64,000 bases of DNA. It comes from Mycolicibacter minnesotensis. GTDB lineage: Bacteria; Actinomycetota; Actinomycetes; Mycobacteriales; Mycobacteriaceae. Positions 31,383 to 39,131 of the stretch are shown piece after piece (the first letter of the stretch is position 1; each line of letters starts with the position of its first letter). A model generated the notes under the pieces. The model was not told where the DNA came from. It saw only the letters and a list, made by a program, of their open reading frames with translations, and searched no databases. Location: contig NZ_AP022589.1 of NCBI RefSeq assembly GCF_010731755.1, forward strand, positions 558,001 through 622,000, written 5' to 3'. The position numbers and the translations under genes were made by a program.

Positions 31383-32310
31383 TTGAATCCCCCCGGTGAG
31401 TCCGGACGCTCACGGGTTTGAGAACTCGGCGGTTTTCTGGGTTCGGTGCTGACTGTAGTAGACGGCTTCGTATTCGGCCGGTGGCCTGTCGGTGCAGTAG
31501 TTGTTGATGCGGCGGTGGTTGAACCAGTCCACCCATTCCAGGGTGGCGACTTCGACCTGGTCGATGGTGGTCACGGGCCGCGGGGCTTGATCAGTTCGGT
31601 CTTGTAGAGGCCGTTGGTGGTTTCGGCGACGGCGTTGTCGTAGCTGTCCCCGACGCGGCCGACCGAGGCGTCGATCCCGGCTGCGGCCAGGCGTGCGGTG
31701 TAGGCGATGGAGATGTACTGAGATCCCTGTCGTGATGTTGCACAAGGCCAGTCAGGTCGCTGATCCCATCTCGTTGGCGGGTCCAGATCGCGTGCTCGAT
31801 CGCATCGAGCGCCACAGAGCTGGTCATCGTGGTCGCAGTGCGCCACCCCACGATCAGTCGGGAGTACGCGTCGATGACGAACGCGGCGTAGACGAACCCT
31901 GACCAGGTCGACACATAAGTCATGTCGGCCACCCACAGCCGATTCGGTGCGGGCGGGTTGAATTGGCGCAGGACCAGATCGCGGGCCCTAACGCCTTGGG
32001 GGTCAGGCACTGTCGTGCGCCGCATCTTGCCCCGATGCGCACCGCGTAGTCCCATGTCCCGCATCAGCCGTTCCACGGTGCAGCGGGCCACCGCCACACC
32101 GTCACGGTTGAGGGCCAGCCACACTTTGCGAGCACCGTAGACGCCGTAGTTGCGCTCAAACACCTGCCGAATCTTGGGTTTGAGATCCTCATCGCGGGCA
32201 GCCCGGGCCGAGCGGCCCCGGGCATGAGCGTCGTAGTAGGTGCTCGGTGCGATCTTGACGCCGTGTGCGGTCAGCACCCGGCAGATCGGCTCGACACCGA
32301 AACGGGATTC
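31383..32310 (-). mobile_element. IS3-family element, truncated and decayed
   Basis: This is the remnant of an IS3-type element. The end near 31383 reads TGAATCCCCCCGGTGAGTCC, like the TGA-starting ends of IS3 relatives. The transposase gene orfB is read on the minus strand. The 5' part of the element (orfA and the other terminal repeat) is missing: recognisable sequence stops near 32310, where integrase-like sequence of the opposite strand begins. Confidence 0.7.
31410..32277 (-). pseudogene. IS3-family transposase orfB, frameshifted
   Basis: The reading begins HGVKIAPSTYYDAHARG and passes through ERNYGVYGARKVWLAL and NRLWVADMTYVSTWSGFVYA (first catalytic Asp) before a one-base shift. The shift is near 31725, where GGGATCTCAG has lost a G from an expected AGGGGATCTCAG. 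The next frame supplies GSQYISIAYTARLAAAG and VGRVGDSYDNAVAETTNGLY (catalytic Glu). A second shift near 31575 leads to the tail DQVEVATLEWVDWFNHRRIN. Two shifts and the missing orfA make it inactive unless the shifts are sequencing errors. Confidence 0.8.
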
Positions 32311-32319
32311 ACGGAGTGA

Positions 32320-32476
32320 ATCCCCAGATCGTGAGCGAGCGCATCGGGACGCGGACGTCAGGTTCTTTCTGCGAACGTACGCTCACGTGCTCAAGAATGA
32401 CGACAGAGACGCTGCCGAACAGGCGGCAGCGTTCCTAATCGGGGAAAGGTTCGGTACCACGATCAATTCTGATTGA
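32320..32476 (+). pseudogene. tyrosine integrase C-terminal fragment
   Basis: The end of an open frame reads FFLRTYAHVLKNDDRDAAEQ followed by AAAFLIGERFGTT and a stop. This is the usual tail of phage-type tyrosine recombinases, in which the tyrosine of TYAHVL is close to the catalytic nucleophile region. Everything upstream has been replaced by the IS3 remnant. It is probably what is left of the integrase that inserted the island into the tRNA gene. Confidence 0.6.
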
Positions 32477-32533
32477 GTTGCGGACCTAAAGTCGATGACG
32501 TGCTCAGGCGAAGCGGCTCGCGTGCTTCACGAG

Positions 32534-33220
32534 TTAGTCTGCCTGGGTTAGGGATTCGCCCAGAAGCACCCAATAGTGACTGAGATCAATCGGAACGTCG
32601 GAAGTCCGCACATGGTGGGATCGATGGCGTGAGCCGTATGATGCAGGAGGTTGAGCTGTCGCGAGCTGATGGCCGCTTCCCATCATTGGATGGGCCTCGA
32701 CGAATCCGTTGACTGATCCGAGCAGCCCATCGAGCGTCGCCTGCTGTATGTACCCGACCATCATGCCTTGCTGCTCATTCGCGCCATAGGATGAGCTTAC
32801 GAATCGCTGAATCCCTTTGTGAACGTAGTGATGACACCAGGGTCCCGAAGTCAGTAAGCGCTTGCACTCCACGTGAATGCCTGTTTCTCCGATAGAGATG
32901 CTTAGATCTGGCCGCTGAGCGTTAACCACCGATTCTTCTCCAGCCAGCATCGCGGGCGTAAGGTTCAGGTACTCAAGCTCAACGTTCAGGTATACGAACT
33001 GCGGGCTGCCTCTCTTCGCGATTCTGAGCCACCTATAAAGCTGAGCAGTGCAATTCACCTCCTGCCGGTCGAAGGTGTGCCAGTCGTGATCTGCCCAGCT
33101 ACCCAGGGCTACGAGCATCAGATCCTCGATCATCTCAGGGAATCTGCGCTCAGCAAGCTGTTGAAGCGACTTTGACACCTTTCCCTGTACGCGACTTAGC
33201 GCTCTCTCAAGCATCGACAT
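32534..33220 (-). CDS. PD-(D/E)XK nuclease-like protein, putative restriction endonuclease
   Basis: This 228-residue protein is encoded directly downstream of, and overlapping by 14 bases, the DNA methylase gene. It contains a classical PD-(D/E)XK core: P104-D105 in RPDLSISIGETGIHVECK, with E118 and K120. The helix-rich N-terminus (MLERALSRVQGKVSKSLQQL) and the Tyr/His-rich C-terminal part match no family I can name. With a methylase partner the simplest reading is the cutting subunit of a restriction-modification or related defence system. Base composition is visibly lower in GC than the flanking core genes, which fits recent transfer. Specificity is unknown. Confidence 0.65.
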   Translation of the reverse strand: MSMLERALSRVQGKVSKSLQQLAERRFPEMIEDLMLVALGSWADHDWHTFDRQEVNCTAQLYRWLRIAKRGSPQFVYLNVELEYLNLTPAMLAGEESVVNAQRPDLSISIGETGIHVECKRLLTSGPWCHHYVHKGIQRFVSSSYGANEQQGMMVGYIQQATLDGLLGSVNGFVEAHPMMGSGHQLATAQPPASYGSRHRSHHVRTSDVPIDLSHYWVLLGESLTQAD

Positions 33221-36101
33221 CCTGGAGATCCACGGCTTCCCCGGTCAGCAGCGCGCTGAAGACATTCGCAGCCTCGTCACGCGCAGTGCTGATCATCCAG
33301 CAGCTCAACCTATCTGGCTTGACCAGGTGTACGGAGTTACCGTCCAGAACGATCGCTTCGGGCTCAATGATGGTCACTGGCGAAACCCCTACGGGCTCTT
33401 GTCGGGCGTCTTCGTGAACAAGCTGAGCAATTGAGAAGTTCGGTTCTCCGTCGCCAGAATTGGGATTATCGTCTCTTTGCCGACACGACACCATCGCGAG
33501 ACCATGTGCCCTCTGGGTGATCGCGACGTCCCAGAGCCCAACTTCAAGTTCATTGAGATGCGTCTGAAGAGCAGCGGCGTAACTATGAAGATGTGATTCT
33601 GTTGGCGCAGCATATGCCGGCGAAGTCCATCCGAAGCGGAGTTCTGACCAACGAATCGTCAGCGAGTCCGTGACCACCTGGCGTTCGACCGGAGACAAAC
33701 TGAATGCTTCCTCCACGATCGAGTTCAATTTCGGACGCCACGACTCTTCAGGCTCGCCACCCGCCGCCACATCCACGACCGCGACAATATCTTTGATCAG
33801 CGCTTCACTCAGCGGCGGCAGCGGAAGACTCATCCACTCACGGTGATGTAGCTGTTCGCGTTCGACGCCCCACGAACTCGCAGTCATCAGGAACCAATAC
33901 CTCGCAACTGACGAATTCAGAATCCCTGAGATTGCCCGCAACTCACCGTCCCAAGAATTCTCAGAGGCAATGGCAGAGAGTCCATCGGTAAACGTGACGT
34001 CATACGGTACAAAAGAAGCCTCCGGGAAGTCTCTAAATCCTTTCCGCATCAGGACGTGGGGGGCTAGGTAGATTGCAAGCCTTCTGGGGCGGTGCATCAC
34101 GGGCTGCTCGATTGGTGCTGACAGCTGCTTCGGGAGCCGCATGGCTTGCAGCTGATCCGTTGGCAGGAACGGATAGTCAGCGAGGTGTGCGGCGTCGTTC
34201 TCGTCGCCATTCTTGAAGGATTGAAAACCCGGCCCGTTGCTCCAGCCGTTCTTGTCTGCCGTTGCCCGCAAAGACACGAAGCTTTCGCGGAGATGACGGA
34301 CGAGCGCAACGTCTGCCGGCCCGCCCCAAAGTAGCGGCTTCCAGATCGCGGGATCGGACTGAGCAGCCGATCGCGGAACGCGACGTATATTCTGGTGCGG
34401 AATTGCGATGGCGTCGGCAATCTGGGCGATCGGAGTTCGTCGCGGCGAGACATGCAAGACCGCTTCAGACGGAGTGTCCCGGTAGCCAAAGATGGCGACT
34501 GCCGCCGGACTTGATGCAGCGCCGAATAGCTCTCGACGCAAGGGCGAGAGGTCTATAATCGTTCGAACATCAAGTTCGGAGAAGAACTGGAGCCGAAACC
34601 GGTCGGCGGCTGTTCCACGGTTGTGAAGAATTGTCTTCGACGGGAGCACAAGTCCTACTAGCCCCCCGTTGTTAAGCATCTCGGCAGCACGCCAAACGAA
34701 TGCGACCGCAATCTGCCGGTCGGGAACGGTGCGTTCACGGTCCTGAAGGAATTGTGACGCAGCGGTCGTAAGTTGGCTCTGCCACGGCGGATTTCCCGCG
34801 ATCGCGTCAAACTTTCTCGAAGACAACACATTTGATTCAAAAAAGTCTGAAATGACTAGATTGCTGCCGATGAGATTCGGAAGTCGGGCGGTTAACCAAG
34901 CTGTCCTAGGGTCGACGTGCTCTAGGAGCGCAAGATAAAGGCCAAACGCAGCCACTCCGATCGCATCAGCGTTCCTGTCGATACCGTAAACAGACTCAAC
35001 CAACAACTCAGAGAGCTCTTCAAAGGATGCAGTGTCCTCGCGACCTACGGATCGCTGATGCACGATCCGGCGGAAGGCTTCCGTAAGGAAGATTCCGGAA
35101 CCGCATGCGGGATCGAGGATGCTGCGAGTGTCACCAGACCACCACGATGGTGATAGAAGTTCGTCCAAGACGAGATCGACTAGATGCCTGGGTGTGTAGT
35201 AGGCCGCGTCCCTCCTCTGGTTCGTTGAGAGTAGTTGCTCGTAGATCGAGCTGATTAACTCCGGAGGAATGATCGCAAAGTCATACGGCCACAGAGACTG
35301 CTGCCCGGACGCGAGGTCTGCGGCCCGAAAAAAGTCACTTAACTCGTTCAACGCGTCTTGCGTTACGGGCCTCGAAATCGCCCCCCGTCGAAAGACATCT
35401 CCATTGAAGTGATCGGACATCGCGTCAAAAAATGAGCTGACGGCCTGCCAGCCTTGTCCGAGCGCCGAAACGAACGATGCGGGCTGATTGAGTTCGAGTA
35501 GATCCTCGGTACGGAGGATGCCACGGTCTTCTAGATATCGGATGAAGATAGAACGTCCAAGAAGTGGTTCAATGTCTCCCTCAGGGACCTCGGCTACCAA
35601 GAGCCGCACTCTGAGTTCGCGGAGGTTACGAAGCAGAGCTTGGTCAACTCGATTGTGCTTATCGAGCCGGCGCTGGTGACGCTTGATGAGGCGGCCAGAC
35701 TCGACACTGAATCGCGTGAAGTCTGCAAGTACCTGTCCTAGATCCTGGCCCCCTGAAGCGTGCGCAAGCAGCGCTGCATCTGGGTCTAGGGCCGTTCCTG
35801 CCGTATTGCAACTTAAGGCTAGAACGTCCGACTCAGTGGTGGCAATCAGCACCGGGACACGACCGTAGTTCCATAAACGCCGCTGCGTTGCCAAGGCATC
35901 GCTTCGCGACTCCGCAGCCGCGAAGGCCACCACCGGCACTGCACCCTTGAAGTACACCGCGTCAACGCCGCACTTCTGGCGAAGATCGCTCCAGATGAAC
36001 CCTCGCGTACTGGTTTCCACAGCACTGCCGTCGACGTAGCCACTCGAGTCGCGATACTCGAGAGCCGCAACGACATTCTGCAGGAGTTCTTGGCTGGTCA
36101 T
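33207..36101 (-). CDS. Eco57I-type N6-adenine DNA methylase
   Basis: This is a 964-residue DNA methyltransferase. The SAM-binding motif is DPACGSGIF at D330, and the catalytic motif is NPPW at N437, typical of N6-adenine methylases. The N-terminal 100 residues (VDAVYFKGAVPVVAFAAAES and RRLWNYGRVPVLIATTES) resemble the N-terminal domain of large Eco57I/type IIG proteins, but I see no E-x-K pair there. The C-terminal 350 residues look like target recognition, with SSWGVEREQLHHREWMSLPL. The downstream nuclease gene overlaps it, so modification and cutting are probably split between the two proteins. GC is visibly lower than in neighbouring core genes. Confidence 0.82.
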   Translation of the reverse strand: MTSQELLQNVVAALEYRDSSGYVDGSAVETSTRGFIWSDLRQKCGVDAVYFKGAVPVVAFAAAESRSDALATQRRLWNYGRVPVLIATTESDVLALSCNTAGTALDPDAALLAHASGGQDLGQVLADFTRFSVESGRLIKRHQRRLDKHNRVDQALLRNLRELRVRLLVAEVPEGDIEPLLGRSIFIRYLEDRGILRTEDLLELNQPASFVSALGQGWQAVSSFFDAMSDHFNGDVFRRGAISRPVTQDALNELSDFFRAADLASGQQSLWPYDFAIIPPELISSIYEQLLSTNQRRDAAYYTPRHLVDLVLDELLSPSWWSGDTRSILDPACGSGIFLTEAFRRIVHQRSVGREDTASFEELSELLVESVYGIDRNADAIGVAAFGLYLALLEHVDPRTAWLTARLPNLIGSNLVISDFFESNVLSSRKFDAIAGNPPWQSQLTTAASQFLQDRERTVPDRQIAVAFVWRAAEMLNNGGLVGLVLPSKTILHNRGTAADRFRLQFFSELDVRTIIDLSPLRRELFGAASSPAAVAIFGYRDTPSEAVLHVSPRRTPIAQIADAIAIPHQNIRRVPRSAAQSDPAIWKPLLWGGPADVALVRHLRESFVSLRATADKNGWSNGPGFQSFKNGDENDAAHLADYPFLPTDQLQAMRLPKQLSAPIEQPVMHRPRRLAIYLAPHVLMRKGFRDFPEASFVPYDVTFTDGLSAIASENSWDGELRAISGILNSSVARYWFLMTASSWGVEREQLHHREWMSLPLPPLSEALIKDIVAVVDVAAGGEPEESWRPKLNSIVEEAFSLSPVERQVVTDSLTIRWSELRFGWTSPAYAAPTESHLHSYAAALQTHLNELEVGLWDVAITQRAHGLAMVSCRQRDDNPNSGDGEPNFSIAQLVHEDARQEPVGVSPVTIIEPEAIVLDGNSVHLVKPDRLSCWMISTARDEAANVFSALLTGEAVDLQDVDA

Positions 36102-36198
36102 TGTGCCGATCTACTGGTGTTTCGGGTCACCTCAGGCTAGTGGAAACCCCCGACAACACTGTGCAAGCTAGACAAGGACGGGTAGCGGGTGTTTCTGC
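36102..36198. other. region upstream of the methylase gene
   Basis: These 97 bases lie between the methylase start and the left end of IS copy B and should contain the methylase promoter. I see no clear -10/-35 pair, no dyad and no small controller gene of the kind that often regulates type II systems. Confidence 0.4.
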
Positions 36199-36291
36199 GG
36201 GTTAACGGCCAGAATGTGTGTATAGAACTGGCGATTTCTGCATCCTGACCTCGGGTGATGGGGGTCTGAACTTGCTTTGAAAGCATGTTCA

Positions 36292-37461
36292 GTGTCTGGT
36301 GCTCGCAATTCCCCGACCTGTGGTGTATGCGGTTGCAAGCTGGTCAAAAACGGCACCACTTCAGCCGGAAGGATCCGGTGGCGGTGCACCACCTGCGGGG
36401 CCTCCACGACACAGGCCCGTCCCGACATCACCGCCAAGGCGCAACTGAACGCATTCCTGTCCTGGCTGCTCGATACCGCCCGCCCCGAGCAATTGGCCAG
36501 TAGCCCCCGCACCTTCCGCCGCGACACCGCCTGGTGCTGGCGCATTGAAATCCCACCGCCACCACCGCCGGCAACCGCACCTGAAGTCGTGATCCTCGAC
36601 GGCACCTACTTCCAGTCCTGGTGCCTACTGATCGCCACCGACGGCGCCCACGTTCTGGACTGGCAGTGGTGCGACCGGGAAAAGAAGATCGCCTGGCAAC
36701 AGATCCTTCAACGCCTACCCGCTCCGCGCATGGCGGTCGTCGACGGCGGCGCCGGATTGCACTCCGCTCTGACTGCGCAGTGGCCCGCCACCAGAATCCA
36801 GCGCTGCTACTTCCATATCTTCCAAGTCGTGCGCCGCCACCACACCCTACGCCCGCGTCTTGAGGCTGGCCGCGAAATACTTTCCCTGACAAAGGCTTTG
36901 ATGCGCGTCACCGACATCGACCATGCCGTCACCTGGCTCGGCGAGTACGCAGCCTGGGAAGCCCGCTGGGATCACTTCCTGCGCCACCGCAGTTACCCGA
37001 GGGCTCACGTCCCACGCCCGGCCGGAATCCCCGAAAGTCAGAACTGGTGGTACACCCACCGCGAACTACGCAAAACCCGTGGACTATTTCGCAACCTGAT
37101 CCGCAACCAGCACCTATTCACCTGGATCGACCCGGCCATGACCAACCCCGGCCATCCGCTGGCCCGCACCACCTCATCGCTCGAAGGCGGGCCCAACCGA
37201 GCCCTCAAAGACCTCTTCCGAGCCCACCGCGGCCTGCCCGTCGACCACGCCCGCCGCGCCGCGGAATGGAAGCTCAACAGCCTCACCGCAACGCCCCGCG
37301 ACCCCTGGACCCTGGTACGCCCCGAACATCGGAACCCGCCTCGACACCGCACTGCCCAACAACTCGATGACGAACCCCTCGGCCCCGTCATGGGCACCAG
37401 CTTCAGCTGGGACGACGGCAACGGCATCCAACACGGCTGGGCCGGACGATCACGCCCCTAA
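36292..37461 (+). CDS. IS1249-type transposase, diverged copy B
   Basis: This is a 389-residue intact DDE transposase, clearly homologous along its full length to copies A and C but with many substitutions (by eye roughly three quarters identical). The zinc ribbon CGVCGCKLVKNG, the catalytic regions VVILDGTYF and MAVVDGGAG, and SSLEGGPNRALKDL are all present. The GTG start matches that of the other copies; a TTG 15 bases upstream is possible. It may still be active, but its element has been split by copy C. Confidence 0.88.
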   Translation: MSGARNSPTCGVCGCKLVKNGTTSAGRIRWRCTTCGASTTQARPDITAKAQLNAFLSWLLDTARPEQLASSPRTFRRDTAWCWRIEIPPPPPPATAPEVVILDGTYFQSWCLLIATDGAHVLDWQWCDREKKIAWQQILQRLPAPRMAVVDGGAGLHSALTAQWPATRIQRCYFHIFQVVRRHHTLRPRLEAGREILSLTKALMRVTDIDHAVTWLGEYAAWEARWDHFLRHRSYPRAHVPRPAGIPESQNWWYTHRELRKTRGLFRNLIRNQHLFTWIDPAMTNPGHPLARTTSSLEGGPNRALKDLFRAHRGLPVDHARRAAEWKLNSLTATPRDPWTLVRPEHRNPPRHRTAQQLDDEPLGPVMGTSFSWDDGNGIQHGWAGRSRP

Positions 37462-37464
37462 CCC

Positions 37465-38772
37465 GGGTTAATGGCCAGATTGTGTGTATAGATCGGCTGA
37501 TTTCTGGGGGTTGACCTGGCGTGACGGGGGTCTGAACATGCTCTGAAAGCATGTTCGGTGTCCGGTGCTCGTAATTCCCCGACCTGTGGTGTATGTGGAT
37601 CGAAGCTGGTCAAGAACGGCGCGACGTCGGCCGGAAGAACGCGGTGGCGGTGTCGCACCTGCGGCGCCTCGACCACACAGGCCCGCCCAGACATCACCGA
37701 CAAAGCGCAACTGCGGGCGTTCCTGGCGTGGTTGCTGACCGGGGCACGCCCCGAGCAGCTGTCCACCAGTGCGCGCACGTTCCGCCGGGACACCGCCTGG
37801 TGCTGGCGCGTCGAAGTGCCCCACCCACCGGCACCGGCGGTGGCTCCACCAGTGGTGATCCTCGATGGCACCTACTTCCAAACGTGGTGCCTGCTGATCG
37901 CCACCGACGGCCACCACGTTCTGGACTGGCAATGGTGCGACCGCGAGAAGAAAATCGCCTGGGAACAGATCCTGACCCGGCTACCCACCCCACGCATGGT
38001 CGTCGTCGACGGCGGCACCGGCCTAGCTGCGGCCCTGCGAGCCCAATGGCCGGCCACCCGTATCCAACGCTGCTACTTCCACATCTTCCAGACCGTGCGC
38101 CGCCACCACACCCTGCGCCCACGACTGGAACCGGGCCGCGAAATCCTTGCCCTGACAAAAGCATTGATGCACGTACGCGATCTCGACCAGGCGGTGTTCT
38201 GGATGACCGAATACGCCGCCTGGGAATCCCGCTGGGATCAGTTTCTGCGGCACCGCACCATCGCCCGCGCCCACACCGAACGCCCCGCCGGCATCAGCGA
38301 ACACCAACGCTGGTGGTACACCCACCAACAGCTCCGCAAGACCCGGGCCTCTACCGTGCCCTGATCCGCAACCGCCAACTGTTCACCTGGATTGACCCTG
38401 ACCTCACCACCGTCGACCAACCCTGGCCCGCACGACTTCGTCATTGGAAGGCGGACCCAACCGGGCCCTCAAAGACCTGTTCCGCACTCACCGCGGCCTG
38501 CCGACCGAACACGCCCGCCGGGCAGCGGAATGGAAACTCAACAGCCTCACCGCCACACCCGCAGACCCCTGGAGCCTGGTACGCCCTGAACACCGCCACC
38601 TACCCCGACACCACCCCGTCGAACTGCTCGATGACGAACCTCTCGTCCCGGTCCTGGGCACCAACTTCAGCTGGGAAGACGGCAACGGCCTCCAACACGG
38701 CTGGGCCGGCAGATCACGCCCCTAACACCAAGGACACGCCGCACGCCATACACACAATTTGGCCTATAACCC
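37465..38772 (+). mobile_element. IS1249-type element, copy C (nested, inactive)
   Basis: This 1308-base copy matches copy A in inverted orientation and is two bases shorter because of two single-base losses. Its ends are GGGTTAATGGCCAG (37465) and TTTGGCCTATAACCC (ending 38772). It sits inside the right end of copy B. The flanking 8-mers are CCTAACCC and ACGCCGAC, so no target duplication is visible. Confidence 0.88.
37558..38725 (+). pseudogene. IS1249-type transposase, frameshifted copy C
   Basis: This is the same gene as in copy A, with two single-base deletions. One is near 38346, where ACCCGGGGCC became ACCCGGGCC, at about residue 263. The second is near 38423, where CAACCCCTGG became CAACCCTGG. 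The first frame ends at HQQLRKTRASTVP, and the catalytic Glu region is recovered only in another frame (EGGPNRALKDLF). Both losses are in homopolymers, so sequencing error is possible; otherwise the gene is dead. Confidence 0.88.
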
Positions 38773-38810
38773 ACGCCGACAGCCATACACACAATCTGGC
38801 CAATAACCCG

Positions 38811-38837
38811 AAAAAGCCCCGAACCTAATGCAGGTTC
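38811..38837 (-). terminator. intrinsic terminator downstream of tRNA-fMet
   Basis: On the minus strand, GAACCT and its inverse form a 6-base stem with a 5-base loop, then GGGGC and five T residues. It lies just after the right attachment repeat, so the island supplies the tRNA with a new terminator in place of the one stranded at 31186-31218. Confidence 0.7.
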
Positions 38838-38844
38838 AGAGCTA

Positions 38845-38914
38845 TTCCGATGTCGTGCGACATCACATTTGTAGCGGGGACAGGATTCGAACCTGCGACC
38901 TCTGGGTTATGAGC
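38845..38914. repeat. attachment repeat, right end of island (attR-like)
   Basis: This is the partner of 31220-31289: 67 of 70 bases agree and bases 38866-38914 are exact. It includes the 3' half of the intact tRNA-fMet gene. Within it, GATGTCG-TG-CGACATC (38849-38864) is a perfect 7-base inverted repeat, which is degenerate in the left copy. It may be an integrase core site. Confidence 0.88.
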
Positions 38915-38945
38915 CCAGCGAGCTACCGAGCTGCTCCACCCCGCG
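38872..38945 (-). tRNA. initiator tRNA-Met (fMet), anticodon CAT
   Basis: This 74-base gene on the minus strand begins CGCGGGGTGGAGCAGC and ends CCCCGCTA; no CCA is encoded. The anticodon loop is CTCATAA. Initiator features are the unpaired first position (C1 opposite T72), and the anticodon stem CTGGG/CCCAG with three G-C pairs next to the loop. The T-arm GCAGGTTCGAATCCTGT is intact. The 3' half is shared with the left attachment repeat, so the gene was restored when the island integrated. Confidence 0.95.
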
Positions 38946-38957
38946 TCGGTAATCACT

Positions 38958-38986
38958 AGGTTACCCAATAGCGGCCGGGGCACCAA
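38958..38986 (-). promoter_or_regulatory. putative tRNA-fMet promoter
   Basis: On the minus strand TTGGTG (38981-38986) and TAACCT (38958-38963) are separated by 17 bases, a good sigma-A-type pair. The -10 lies 12 bases before the mature 5' end. Assigned by inspection only. Confidence 0.55.
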
Positions 38987-39131
38987 ATCGCCTGCGTGCG
39001 GCACCAATCCGACGTCCCGCAGCCGTGCTCGCAGCGTTCACAACTGCCTTGGGCCGCAACGCCTTCGACTACAGTGTGCTGATGGTCGACCTTGCGCACC
39101 GCGTGCGCCGGCACACCCCGCGGAGCTGAAC

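Larger units (their letters stand above)
36199..38809 (+). mobile_element. IS1249-type element, copy B, interrupted by copy C
   Basis: The left terminal repeat begins GGGTTAACGGCCAG (36199). The transposase gene is complete, but just after its stop codon copy C is inserted (37465-38772). The remaining right end, ACGCCGACAGCC then ATACACACAATCTGGCC and AATAACCC, lies at 38773-38809. Copy B differs from copies A and C at many positions, so it is a diverged relative. I find no 8-base duplication around either the outer element or the insertion, so deletions accompanied or followed the nesting. Confidence 0.75.

Noticed and set aside
31365..31390. A tRNA-like T-arm (GGTTTGAATCCCCCCGGTG) beside the left attachment repeat, suggesting a second tRNA fragment
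   Set aside because: No acceptor or anticodon arm can be built around it. The TGAATCCCC stretch fits the end of the IS3 remnant better.
29850..38772. A composite transposon bounded by IS copies A and C
   Set aside because: Copy A has its own perfect 8-base duplication, so it transposed alone, and the attachment repeats place the island boundary inside it. A simple composite transposon does not explain the tRNA repeat.
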